From Chryseobacterium soldanellicola (GTDB lineage Bacteria; Bacteroidota; Bacteroidia; Flavobacteriales; Weeksellaceae): a DNA stretch of 64,000 nucleotides. Positions 1 through 8,018 of the stretch are shown here, one piece after another. Where the stretch lies: NCBI RefSeq assembly GCF_900100115.1, contig NZ_FNKL01000001.1, positions 744,001 through 808,000 on the forward strand, read 5' to 3'. The notes below the pieces were generated by a model. The model searched no databases and was not told the DNA's origin. It was given only the letters and a program-made list of their open reading frames with translations. Positions within the stretch are counted from its first letter, which is position 1; the number at the start of each line of letters is the position of its first letter. Made by a program: the position numbers and the translations under genes.

Positions 1-820
1 TGTTCCACTGCATTTCGCCGCCGAAACGGTCTTCATACAAATACCTCAAAGCAAAACTTGCCAGTCGGTTTTCTTTTCTCTGGAAATTCCATTTATTGAA
101 AACTGAAACTCTGTTTTGTAACGCCGCATCTGTGAAATTATCTTTATTTTCATCGAATCTTTTTTCGTAATTGAAATAATTCAAACTTAATAATGAAGCG
201 ATTTTTTTTCCAAAATTAAATTTCGTTGACAGGTCCACATTATTTTCAGCCCAAGTTGTGGTCATGAGATCAATACTCAATTTCGGGGCGGTCAAAGCAT
301 TTTTAGTAATAATATTAATGACCCCTCCCATCGCTTCCGAGCCATAAAGAGATGAAGCAGGACCTTTTACTACCTCAATTCTGTCAATCAGACTATTGGG
401 AATACCACTTAAACCATAAACGGTGGAAAGCGAACTTACAATCGGCATTCCGTCGATCAAAATCATTGTGTAAGGTCCTTCCAATCCGTTGATGTGAATA
501 TCTCCCGTATTACAAACCGAGCAATTTAACTGAGGTTTTACACCATTTACCATCGCAATCGCTTCAAAAATATTGGGCGTCGGATTTTTCTGGAAAAATT
601 TTTGACTGTAAATTTCCACAGCAACCGGGCTTTTTGATCTGCTGATCGGTTTTATGGTTCCGGTAATAACAACGTCATCGATTAATTTTGTTTTTATCTC
701 TTTTTTACCTGAAATGTTAACCGAATCAAGCTTTTTCGATTGATTTAAATCTAAACTATCCACTTTCTGTGAAAAGCAATAGCCTGAAAAAAAGATTACA
801 GAAAATAATATTCGCCTCAT
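1..820 (-). CDS. TonB-dependent outer-membrane receptor, N-terminal part (cut by window edge)
   Basis: The reading frame starts at 820 (ATG, minus strand) and runs open off the left edge of the window, so only about 273 N-terminal residues are visible. It opens with a signal peptide (MRRILFSVIFFSG...) ending near a Ser-Gln. A TonB-box-like DDVVITGT follows near residue 48, then a classic plug domain with IHINGLEGPYTMILIDGMP and IDRIEVVKGPASSLYGSEA ending in GGVINIITK. These plug motifs are typical of siderophore, heme or vitamin receptors of the outer membrane. The ligand cannot be read from this part. It is divergent from the homogentisate dioxygenase gene and has its own TAGCTTTG box at 839-846. 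Confidence 0.9.
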   Translation of the reverse strand, partial: MRRILFSVIFFSGYCFSQKVDSLDLNQSKKLDSVNISGKKEIKTKLIDDVVITGTIKPISRSKSPVAVEIYSQKFFQKNPTPNIFEAIAMVNGVKPQLNCSVCNTGDIHINGLEGPYTMILIDGMPIVSSLSTVYGLSGIPNSLIDRIEVVKGPASSLYGSEAMGGVINIITKNALTAPKLSIDLMTTTWAENNVDLSTKFNFGKKIASLLSLNYFNYEKRFDENKDNFTDAALQNRVSVFNKWNFQRKENRLASFALRYLYEDRFGGEMQWN

Positions 821-838
821 GAAATTAAAATTGTTAGA

Positions 839-846
839 CAAAGCTA
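839..846 (-). promoter_or_regulatory. Bacteroidota -7 box for the TonB receptor
   Basis: Read on the minus strand this is TAGCTTTG, matching the Bacteroidota -7 consensus TAnnTTTG, 18 nt before the receptor start codon at 820. It shares a 121-bp divergent intergenic region with the opposite-facing box at 912-919. Confidence 0.6.
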
Positions 847-911
847 ACATTTATTTTTGAAACAAAAAACTTTCCACAAAAATCTCCGAAAAATTATTCA
901 TCAAAAATTAT

Positions 912-919
912 TAAATTTG
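912..919 (+). promoter_or_regulatory. Bacteroidota -7 box for hmgA
   Basis: TAAATTTG matches TAnnTTTG and lies 22 nt before the hmgA start at 942, giving a short leader. Confidence 0.6.
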
Positions 920-941
920 AGAAACCAGATATAAGAGTAAA

Positions 942-2129
942 ATGAGATATCATCAGTCGGGAAATATCCCACCAAAAAGACATACGATTTTCAAATCTCC
1001 GGAAGATAAGTTCTATTATGAACAGCTTTTCGGGACAGAAGGTTTTCACGGAATTTCTTCCTTGTTGTACCATATTCACCGCCCGACTCAGATAAAATCG
1101 ATCGGTGAAGCGAAAGATGTGGCACCGAAAATTGCCGTTGATAAAAACGTGACGCCAAGAATGTTCAAGGGAATGAATGTCACTCCTGAAGACGATTTTA
1201 TGGATAGCAGAAAGTTTTTGATGGTAAACAATGACCTTAAAATGGGATTGTCAAAACCTAGAAAATCAATGGATTATTTCTACAAAAACGCAGAATGTGA
1301 CGAGCTTTTATATGTTCACAACGGAAGCGGAATTTTAAAAACTTTTGTTGGAAATCTTGATTTTTCTGTTGGTGATTATTTAATTATTCCGAGAGGAACG
1401 ATTTATCAGGTTGAATTAAATTCTGACGACACCGTTTTCTTTGTGGTAGAAAGCCATTCTCCGATTTATACTCCAAAAAGATACAGAAATGAATTCGGAC
1501 AGCTTTTGGAGCATTCCCCGTTCTGCGAAAGAGATATCGTCGCACCGACTTTTCAGGAACCAAAAAATGAAAAAGGAGAATTTTTAATTAAAGTAAAAAA
1601 AGAAAATCAAATCACTGATTTCATCTACGCAACGCATCCGTTTGATGTTGTAGGTTGGGACGGTTATTTTTATCCTTATAAATTTAATATCAAAAATTTT
1701 GAACCGATTACGGGCAGAATTCACCAGCCACCACCGGTTCACCAGACTTTTGAAGCGCACAATTTTGTGGTTTGCTCGTTCTGCGCGAGAATGTATGATT
1801 ATCATCCGATGGCCATTCCGGCGCCTTACAATCACTCCAATATTGATTCTGATGAGGTTTTATTCTATACGGAAGGAGATTTTATGAGCCGTAATCACAT
1901 TGATTTAATGGATTTTACACTTCACCCGGGAGGAATCGTTCACGGACCTCATCCAGGTGCGATGGAAAGAAGTATCGGTAAAAAATTCACTGAGGAATAT
2001 GCAGTGATGGTTGACCCTTTCCGTCCTTTAAAACTTACGGAAGAAGCATTAAAAGTAGAAGATCCTTCCTATAAAACTTCATGGCTTGAAGAACAGGATA
2101 AAACAATGGGAGACCGTTCTCAGGAATAA
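942..2129 (+). CDS. hmgA: homogentisate 1,2-dioxygenase
   Basis: 395 residues. This is the iron(II) dioxygenase that opens the ring of homogentisate to maleylacetoacetate in tyrosine and phenylalanine breakdown; cytoplasmic cupin-fold enzyme. The N-terminus (MRYHQSGNIPPKRHT) and the middle (ECDELLYVHNGSG, VGDYLIIPRGTIY) are typical of the family. The C-terminal metal site is visible as the Glu of DSDEVLFY and the His residues of HPGGIVHGPHPG. The length fits the shorter bacterial form rather than the roughly 440-residue proteobacterial/eukaryotic one. HPP dioxygenase and fumarylacetoacetase lie downstream on the same strand. A terminator hairpin follows directly, so it is probably transcribed alone. 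Confidence 0.95.
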   Translation: MRYHQSGNIPPKRHTIFKSPEDKFYYEQLFGTEGFHGISSLLYHIHRPTQIKSIGEAKDVAPKIAVDKNVTPRMFKGMNVTPEDDFMDSRKFLMVNNDLKMGLSKPRKSMDYFYKNAECDELLYVHNGSGILKTFVGNLDFSVGDYLIIPRGTIYQVELNSDDTVFFVVESHSPIYTPKRYRNEFGQLLEHSPFCERDIVAPTFQEPKNEKGEFLIKVKKENQITDFIYATHPFDVVGWDGYFYPYKFNIKNFEPITGRIHQPPPVHQTFEAHNFVVCSFCARMYDYHPMAIPAPYNHSNIDSDEVLFYTEGDFMSRNHIDLMDFTLHPGGIVHGPHPGAMERSIGKKFTEEYAVMVDPFRPLKLTEEALKVEDPSYKTSWLEEQDKTMGDRSQE

Positions 2130-2150
2130 AAAATAATTTAAAAATAACAG

Positions 2151-2184
2151 AAAGGGCTGGATGTAATGCATTCAGCCCTTTTTT
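2151..2184 (+). terminator. Rho-independent terminator after hmgA
   Basis: AAGGGCTG pairs with CAGCCCTT across an ATGTAATGCAT loop region and is followed by TTTTT. It separates hmgA from the CoA-transferase gene. Confidence 0.8.
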
Positions 2185-2291
2185 ATTTATTAGATTTAAT
2201 TAAAACATGACAAATATCTGAGAATATTTGGACTTCATAAAAACAATATAAACTATCTTTAAGACTAAGAAAAATTCATAAAAAATTCAAT

Positions 2292-3566
2292 ATGCATAAT
2301 TACATCAGCGCAGAAGAAGCTATTTATACCATCAAAAGTGGAAACCGTGTTTTCTTTCACGGAAGCGCGTGTACTCCAAATTATTTAATTGATGAACTGG
2401 CAAGACAATCTCACCGACTGGATAATGTAGAAATGGTTTCCATTACCCAACAGGGAAATGTGGAGATCGCAAAACCGGAGTATAAAGACAAATTTTTTGT
2501 TAATTCCCTGTTTGTATCTGCACCCGTTCGTGATGCCGTAAACTCCGACAGAGGAGATTTTGTGCCTGTATTTTTAAGTGAAATTCCGATTTTATTCAGA
2601 AAAAATATTTTACCGCTTGATGTGGCTTTGATTACTGTTTCGCCGCCTGACAAGCACGGATTCTGCACCTTGGGAACTTCCGTAGATGTCGCGAGAGCTG
2701 CGGTTGATACAGCAAAAATAGTTGTTGCTATCGTCAATCCTTTAATGCCGAGAACCCACGGCGACGGAATGATTCACATCAGCAAAATTCATAAATTGGT
2801 TTGGCATGAAGAAGAGCTTCCGACGATAGATTACGGAGCAAAAGTCGGTCCTGAAGAAATGCTGGTCGGAAAAAATGTCGCAGAGCTTATCGAAGACAAA
2901 TCTACTTTGCAAATGGGAATTGGGACCATTCCTGATGCGGTTTTAAAATGTTTGAATAATCATAAAGACTTGGGCGTTCACACCGAAATGCTCAGCGATG
3001 GCGTGATTGATTTGATTCAAAATGATGTCATCAATAATAAATTTAAAGGTTATAACGATAATAAAACGGTCACAAGCTTCTGTTTCGGAACGAGAAAACT
3101 ATACGATTATGTTGATGATAACACGGTTTTCTCATTTGATGATGTAGGAACTGTCAATTTTCCTATTAATATCATGAAAAACAAAAAAATGGTTGCTATT
3201 AATTCTGCTATTGAAATTGATCTGACCGGGCAAGTCTGCGCAGATTCCATCGGGACGATTCAATACAGCGGGATTGGCGGCCAAATGGACTTTATGCGAG
3301 GTGCTGCTCTGAGTGAAGATGGAAAACCGATTATTGCAATAACTTCAAGGACTAAAAAAGGGGTTTCCAGGATCGTTCCATATCTCAAGCAGGGCGCCGG
3401 AGTTGTCACGACAAGGGGTCATATCCATTATGTTGTTACCGAGTACGGAACGGCTTATTTATACGGAAAAAATCTGCGTCAAAGAGCTCAGGAACTGATC
3501 AGTATTGCTCATCCCGATGACAGGGAAATGCTTGAAAGAGCAGCTTTTGAAAGATTTAAACATTAA
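2292..3566 (+). CDS. acetyl-CoA hydrolase / 4-hydroxybutyrate CoA-transferase family protein
   Basis: 424 residues, the usual length for the Cat1/AbfT-type class I CoA-transferases. The enzyme moves CoA between carboxylic acids, or hydrolyses acyl-CoA, through a glutamyl-CoA intermediate. The likely catalytic glutamate is E232 in LGVHTEMLSDG. The C-terminal half carries the family blocks AIEIDLTGQVCADS and GIGGQMDFMRGA, and VVTTRGHIHYVVTEYG. It sits between hmgA and hppD. The end products of that pathway are fumarate and acetoacetate, so a role in activating acetoacetate or recycling acetate is plausible, but this is inferred from position only. The substrate cannot be read from the sequence. 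Confidence 0.85.
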   Translation: MHNYISAEEAIYTIKSGNRVFFHGSACTPNYLIDELARQSHRLDNVEMVSITQQGNVEIAKPEYKDKFFVNSLFVSAPVRDAVNSDRGDFVPVFLSEIPILFRKNILPLDVALITVSPPDKHGFCTLGTSVDVARAAVDTAKIVVAIVNPLMPRTHGDGMIHISKIHKLVWHEEELPTIDYGAKVGPEEMLVGKNVAELIEDKSTLQMGIGTIPDAVLKCLNNHKDLGVHTEMLSDGVIDLIQNDVINNKFKGYNDNKTVTSFCFGTRKLYDYVDDNTVFSFDDVGTVNFPINIMKNKKMVAINSAIEIDLTGQVCADSIGTIQYSGIGGQMDFMRGAALSEDGKPIIAITSRTKKGVSRIVPYLKQGAGVVTTRGHIHYVVTEYGTAYLYGKNLRQRAQELISIAHPDDREMLERAAFERFKH

Positions 3567-3691
3567 ATTTATCTGCCTGAAAATTTTATATCCAATAAAA
3601 AAACGTACTTTTAACTTAATATCCTGAAAACATAAAAAAACCTCAAGTTTTTGGCAGTATTTTTGGATAAAAACGTTTTAAAATTTGGAAA

Positions 3692-4474
3692 TTGAAGACT
3701 ATATATAATTCGATAAGGGACGAAGTTGTAAAACATTCTAAAGTAAAAAACTCAGTTTTAGGGAATGTTAATGAATGGAAAAGAAGCCATTATATTATTC
3801 TTTCCGAAATCATAAAAGATGAATTATCTGAAGCTGAGGAGCTGAAAGGAGGAAAAAAATTCGAGATAGGAAATACTATTTCGCACGTCACGCTACAACG
3901 CTTTTTCGAGAACGATTATCAGGACAAAACGCATAATGATCTTAGGTTTTTAAAGACTTTGGATAAGATATGCATATTTTTAGGCTATAAAGATTTAAAT
4001 GCCTATATCCAGTTTGTAAAGGAGAAAAAACAGGAAAAAGAAAATGACAGTGACCATGCTTTTCTTACAAAAATGGTGTACGATTACTGCGCCACCGTTT
4101 TTGAGTTTTACAAAAATTTCCCAAATCATAAAACAGAACTTTTCAAAGAATTGGTTTTTGACGGATCTCCTTTTCTGGAAAGAGCATCACAATTCAGCAA
4201 AGAATTATGTGACAGGGATTTTCAGTTGGTCACAAAAAATAACCGATCGAATTATGAAGTTTTCGATATTAATATCCTGACTGATGGGCCGGATAAAAAA
4301 GTATTAGAATCTCAGGAATTCTGGAATCTTTTATTTAAAGTTGGCGAAACCGGTGAAGAACATTTTGTAAATCAACTGAATACACAAATTTATTTTATCC
4401 GTAAAATAAACAACGTCTGGAAAATCTGGGACAATTATAATCCCGATGCGGGAAGATTAAATAAAAAGATATGA
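3692..4474 (+). CDS. uncharacterised protein with HTH-like N-terminal region
   Basis: 260 residues; not recognised as a characterised family. The open frame begins at a TTG codon with no better in-frame ATG nearby, so the start is uncertain. No signal peptide or membrane segment is visible, so it is probably cytoplasmic. The region around residues 55-110 (NTISHVTLQRFF ... LKTLDKICIFLGY) resembles a pattern I recall from Bacteroidota proteins, where a helix-turn-helix-like segment is followed by a 'TLD-L-x-x-LGY' helix. That suggests, weakly, a DNA-binding or signalling role. The C-terminal part resembles a small NTF2-like domain in composition, but I would not assign it. It lies inside the tyrosine block, between the CoA-transferase and hppD genes. 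Confidence 0.7.
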   Translation: MKTIYNSIRDEVVKHSKVKNSVLGNVNEWKRSHYIILSEIIKDELSEAEELKGGKKFEIGNTISHVTLQRFFENDYQDKTHNDLRFLKTLDKICIFLGYKDLNAYIQFVKEKKQEKENDSDHAFLTKMVYDYCATVFEFYKNFPNHKTELFKELVFDGSPFLERASQFSKELCDRDFQLVTKNNRSNYEVFDINILTDGPDKKVLESQEFWNLLFKVGETGEEHFVNQLNTQIYFIRKINNVWKIWDNYNPDAGRLNKKI

Positions 4475-4486
4475 ATAATAAAAGAT

Positions 4487-4514
4487 GAAAGCCGCAGAAA
4501 TTTCTACGGCTTTC
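4487..4514 (+). terminator. hairpin terminator after the 3692 gene
   Basis: GAAAGCCG pairs with CGGCTTTC around AGAAATTTCT and is followed by GTTTTTCG. It isolates hppD from the upstream gene. Confidence 0.75.
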
Positions 4515-4718
4515 GTTTTTCGAAATATTTTTTTCCACTTGTCTTTGTATGACAAATGTAGACAACATGATCTTAAAATAAGAAACTTAAATATACTTAA
4601 ATGAACTCTTTTTCAACGTTATGTTAACTATGATGAATCATTCACGGTTTATATTTTCTCCATTTACAAGTTTTTCGTAATTTGCATTCCCATAAATATA
4701 AAGTAAAAATAGAAAAAT

Positions 4719-5849
4719 ATGTCAACACTTACATTTGCCGAGAAAATTGCTCAAGCAGAGAATTTTTTGCCCATTAATGGCACAGATTACATTGAGTTTT
4801 ATGTAGGAAATGCTAAACAGGCTGCTCATTTTTATAAAACCGCCTTCGGTTTTCAGTCTGTAGCATACGCTGGTCCTGAAACAGGAGTAAGAGACCGCGC
4901 ATCTTATGTTCTCCAACAAGGAAAAATAAGATTGATCTTAACGACCGGTCTTAAATCTGATTCACCAATCAGCGAGCATGTAAAAAAACACGGTGATGGA
5001 GTGAAAGTTTTGGCACTTTGGGTAGACGATGCTTATGCGGCTTTCGAAGAAACTACAAAAAGAGGCGGAAAACCATATTTAGAGCCGGTAACGCTAACTG
5101 ACGAGCATGGTGAAGTAAAAATGTCCGGAATTTACACGTACGGAGAAACTGTTCATATGTTTGTTGAAAGAAAAAACTATACAGGCCCTTTCATGCCCGG
5201 TTACCAGAAATGGGAAAGCGCTTATCAGCCTGAAGATGCAGGTTTATTATATGTAGACCACTGCGTAGGAAACGTAGGCTGGGACAGGATGATCCCGACG
5301 GTAGAATGGTACGAAAAAGTAATGGGATTTGTCAACATCCTTTCTTTTGACGACAAACAGATCAATACAGAATATTCTGCTTTGATGTCTAAAGTAATGT
5401 CAAACGGAAACGGGTTTGCAAAATTCCCTATCAACGAGCCGGCAGAAGGTAAGAAAAAATCTCAGGTAGAAGAATATCTTGATTTCTACGAAGGTGAAGG
5501 TGTACAGCACATTGCCGTTGCTACAAAAGATATCATCCACACCGTAACCGAGCTTAAGAAGCGTGGTGTAGAGTTCCTTTCTGCTCCGCCGGAAGCTTAT
5601 TATGACATGGTTCCTGAAAGAGTTGGCCATATCGACGAAGATCTTAAGAAATTACAGGACTTAGGTATACTTATTGATCATGATGAGGAAGGATATTTAT
5701 TACAGATCTTTACGAAGCCTGTAGAAGACCGTCCTACTCTTTTCTTTGAAATTATTGAAAGACATGGTGCTCAGAGCTTTGGTGCAGGGAATTTTAAAGC
5801 ATTGTTCGAAGCATTGGAAAGAGAGCAGGAAAAAAGAGGAAATCTTTAA
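4719..5849 (+). CDS. hppD: 4-hydroxyphenylpyruvate dioxygenase
   Basis: 376 residues, normal for the family. The enzyme converts 4-hydroxyphenylpyruvate to homogentisate with Fe(II) and O2, the step before hmgA. It shows two vicinal-oxygen-chelate halves. The three iron ligands can be placed: H181 (YVDHCVGNV), H264 (VQHIAVAT) and E344 (TLFFEIIERHG). The C-terminal GAGNFKALFEALE helix that closes over the substrate is present. It is followed by a terminator at 5866-5905 and a secreted protein gene, with fumarylacetoacetase next. This is a complete enzyme by every visible key residue. Confidence 0.97.
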   Translation: MSTLTFAEKIAQAENFLPINGTDYIEFYVGNAKQAAHFYKTAFGFQSVAYAGPETGVRDRASYVLQQGKIRLILTTGLKSDSPISEHVKKHGDGVKVLALWVDDAYAAFEETTKRGGKPYLEPVTLTDEHGEVKMSGIYTYGETVHMFVERKNYTGPFMPGYQKWESAYQPEDAGLLYVDHCVGNVGWDRMIPTVEWYEKVMGFVNILSFDDKQINTEYSALMSKVMSNGNGFAKFPINEPAEGKKKSQVEEYLDFYEGEGVQHIAVATKDIIHTVTELKKRGVEFLSAPPEAYYDMVPERVGHIDEDLKKLQDLGILIDHDEEGYLLQIFTKPVEDRPTLFFEIIERHGAQSFGAGNFKALFEALEREQEKRGNL

Positions 5850-5865
5850 TTTAAAATACAATCAT

Positions 5866-5905
5866 AAGTTTTGTCAGGATGAAAAGTCTTGACAAAACTT
5901 TTTTA
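5866..5905 (+). terminator. Rho-independent terminator after hppD
   Basis: AAGTTTTGTCA (5866-5876) pairs with TGACAAAACTT (5890-5900), followed by TTTT. Confidence 0.85.
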
Positions 5906-5917
5906 TAAACACATTAT

Positions 5918-6382
5918 ATGAGAAAATTATTATTCGGAATGTTATTTTTTGGAGCAACATTGGGTTTAAAAGCACAATACGGATCATTAAATGATATTCT
6001 TACCCGCCTTGAAGAAAGAAAAGGCCTCAACCAACATCTGGAAAACGTTAATATTGACAACAAAAAATTTATTTTCATTAAAAATTTTGAAGATCACACC
6101 GAAAGGGATTTTATTATCATTAAAGGAAATACGGTAACATATGTAGAAGTTTTTGATGATAAAGTTTCCGGAGAAAGCAGCTCAAATGTTTTCACAGGCG
6201 ATATTATCCGAAAAAAGAACATCGTTTCCCTAAGAGCCAATATGCTTGAGAATAAAAAAGTTCCTATTCCGGTAACCAAAACTTTATTGCTGACACAGCA
6301 GGATAATATTCTATATCTGATTGATGTCAACAAAAAAGACCGTTGGATTGATGAAGAATCTTTCTCAAAAACAAAAAAATAA
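5918..6382 (+). CDS. small secreted protein of unknown function
   Basis: 154 residues with a clear signal peptide (MRKLLFGMLFFGATLGLKAQ, cleavage after AQ). The mature part is rich in Lys, Asp and Asn and predicts as beta-rich with no cysteine or known motif; I do not recognise a family. It sits between hppD and fahA on the same strand, but a terminator separates it from hppD, so a link to tyrosine metabolism is not supported. Confidence 0.8.
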   Translation: MRKLLFGMLFFGATLGLKAQYGSLNDILTRLEERKGLNQHLENVNIDNKKFIFIKNFEDHTERDFIIIKGNTVTYVEVFDDKVSGESSSNVFTGDIIRKKNIVSLRANMLENKKVPIPVTKTLLLTQQDNILYLIDVNKKDRWIDEESFSKTKK

Positions 6383-6393
6383 AATATTTTGAT

Positions 6394-6432
6394 TGTCATT
6401 GCGAAGCGCGTAAGCGACGAAACAATCTCATA
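6394..6432. repeat. partial GTCAT-type REP fragment
   Basis: GATTGTCATTGCGAAG...GAAACAATCTC lies in the gap before fahA. It shares the GTCAT core and ATCTC end with the hairpins at 27294, 43854 and 50148, but only one arm is well kept. Confidence 0.5.
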
Positions 6433-6439
6433 TAAAACA

Positions 6440-6522
6440 CTAAAAACACAAATATTTTTCACAAAAAAACACGAATTTATCAATAGTGTCATTTGTGAAA
6501 AATAGTAGTGGGATTTGTGTTA
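6440..6522. repeat. imperfect ATTTGTG hairpin
   Basis: AACACAAAT and TTTTTCACAAA on the left pair with TTTGTGAAAAA and ATTTGTGTT on the right, spaced by a loop of about 25 nt. The same words recur at 15561-15602 and 27361-27402. Confidence 0.55.
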
Positions 6523-6590
6523 TAATATCAAATATTCAACAGTAAAATTGTAACCGATTTATTTTTTAAATCTAAACTAAATTAAAAATT

Positions 6591-7838
6591 ATGAAATCAT
6601 TTGTAGAGTATTCCTCAAATTCGGATTTTTCAATTCATAACATTCCTTTTGGAGTAGCGGTTTTTAACAAAGAATATATCGGATGTTGCACAAGAATCGG
6701 AGATCAGATCGTTGATCTTGCGACGTTGTACGATCTTAGTTATTTTGAAGACATTGAAGGGCTTATCGACAATGTTTTTGAAGCTTACACCCTAAACGAA
6801 TTTATCGAGCTTGGAAAACCAATAACGAATGCCGTTCGTTTAAAAATTCAGGAATTATTACTGGAAGGTTCTATTCTTTCAAAAGACGAAAAAACTATTG
6901 AAGACGCCTTCTATGACCTAGATAAAGTAAAAATGATGATGCCCGTTCACATCCCGAATTATACGGATTTTTACAGCAGCATCGAGCACGCTACCAACGT
7001 CGGAAAAATGTTCCGCGATCCCGCTAATGCATTGTTGCCCAACTGGAAACATTTGCCTGTAGGCTATCACGGAAGAGCTTCATCGATCGTGGTTTCAGGA
7101 ACGGATATCAACCGTCCGAAAGGTCAGACAAAACCTGCAGATGTTGAAAAACCAATCTTTGGGCCTTCAAAACAATTGGATTTTGAAATGGAAATGGCTT
7201 TTATAATCAATAAAAACACGGAAATGGGCGAAAGTATTTCTACAAAAGATGCTGAAGACGCTATTTTCGGAATGGTGGTTTTTAACGACTGGTCTGCAAG
7301 AGACATCCAGTCTTGGGAATATGTTCCGTTAGGACCATTTTTGGCTAAAAATTTCGGTTCGTCAATTTCTCCGTGGGTGGTAACCTTAGAAGCTTTAGAA
7401 CCGTTCAGAACGGCTTCTCCTGCGCAAGATCCTGAAGTTTTAGAGTATCTGAAATTTGAAGGCGACAAAAATTATGATATTAATTTGGAGGTTTATTTAC
7501 AGCCGGAAAACGGTGAAGAAAACTTAATCTCTGAAAGCAATTATAAATTCATGTACTGGAATATGACCCAGCAATTGGCGCATCACACTGTAAACGGCTG
7601 TAATGTAGAAGTTGGTGATTTATATGCCAGCGGAACGATTTCCGGAAGTGATCCAAAATCTTTCGGCTCCATGCTTGAACTGACCTGGAGAGGTCAAAAT
7701 CCTTTACAATTAAAGAACGGACAGGAAAGAAAATTCATTGAAGACAATGATACTGTAACGATGAAAGCCTGGGCCGAAAAAGATGGTGTGAGAGTTGGTT
7801 TTGGTGAGGTTTCGGGTAAAATTATTCCTACAGTTTAA
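6591..7838 (+). CDS. fahA: fumarylacetoacetase
   Basis: 415 residues, matching the family. The enzyme hydrolyses fumarylacetoacetate to fumarate and acetoacetate, the last step of homogentisate breakdown. It has the N-terminal SH3-like domain and a C-terminal FAH hydrolase domain. Active-site and metal blocks are visible: TDFYSSIEHATNVGKMFR (metal Asp and catalytic His), LDFEMEMAFII (two Glu) and VFNDWSARDIQSWE (Asp). HHTVNGCNVEVGDLYASGTISG is typical of the C-terminal part. No maleylacetoacetate isomerase gene lies in this block, so either the isomerase is elsewhere or this enzyme also acts on the cis isomer. Confidence 0.96.
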   Translation: MKSFVEYSSNSDFSIHNIPFGVAVFNKEYIGCCTRIGDQIVDLATLYDLSYFEDIEGLIDNVFEAYTLNEFIELGKPITNAVRLKIQELLLEGSILSKDEKTIEDAFYDLDKVKMMMPVHIPNYTDFYSSIEHATNVGKMFRDPANALLPNWKHLPVGYHGRASSIVVSGTDINRPKGQTKPADVEKPIFGPSKQLDFEMEMAFIINKNTEMGESISTKDAEDAIFGMVVFNDWSARDIQSWEYVPLGPFLAKNFGSSISPWVVTLEALEPFRTASPAQDPEVLEYLKFEGDKNYDINLEVYLQPENGEENLISESNYKFMYWNMTQQLAHHTVNGCNVEVGDLYASGTISGSDPKSFGSMLELTWRGQNPLQLKNGQERKFIEDNDTVTMKAWAEKDGVRVGFGEVSGKIIPTV

Positions 7839-7855
7839 TTATAAATTTTAATATT

Positions 7856-7966
7856 AGATGCTTCGACTCTGCTCAGCATGACATCGCTACAAATTTACTG
7901 CTAAAAAAACATTACGTTTATAACAGTTAGTATTAGAAATGTCATGCTGAGTCTGTCGAAGCATCT
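7856..7966. repeat. MITE-like inverted-repeat element, copy 1
   Basis: Left arm AGATGCTTCGAC...GCATGACAT pairs with right arm ATGTCATGCTGAGT...GAAGCATCT. The interior (ATCGCTACAAATT, CTGCTAA, TAGTATTAGA) is shared with copy 2 at 48305-48402, so the whole element of about 100 bp is a dispersed repeat, not just a hairpin. Confidence 0.8.
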
Positions 7967-8018
7967 TTTTAGCATAATTTGAATACCTACGTTTAGTTAA
8001 GTATCAAAAACAAACAAC

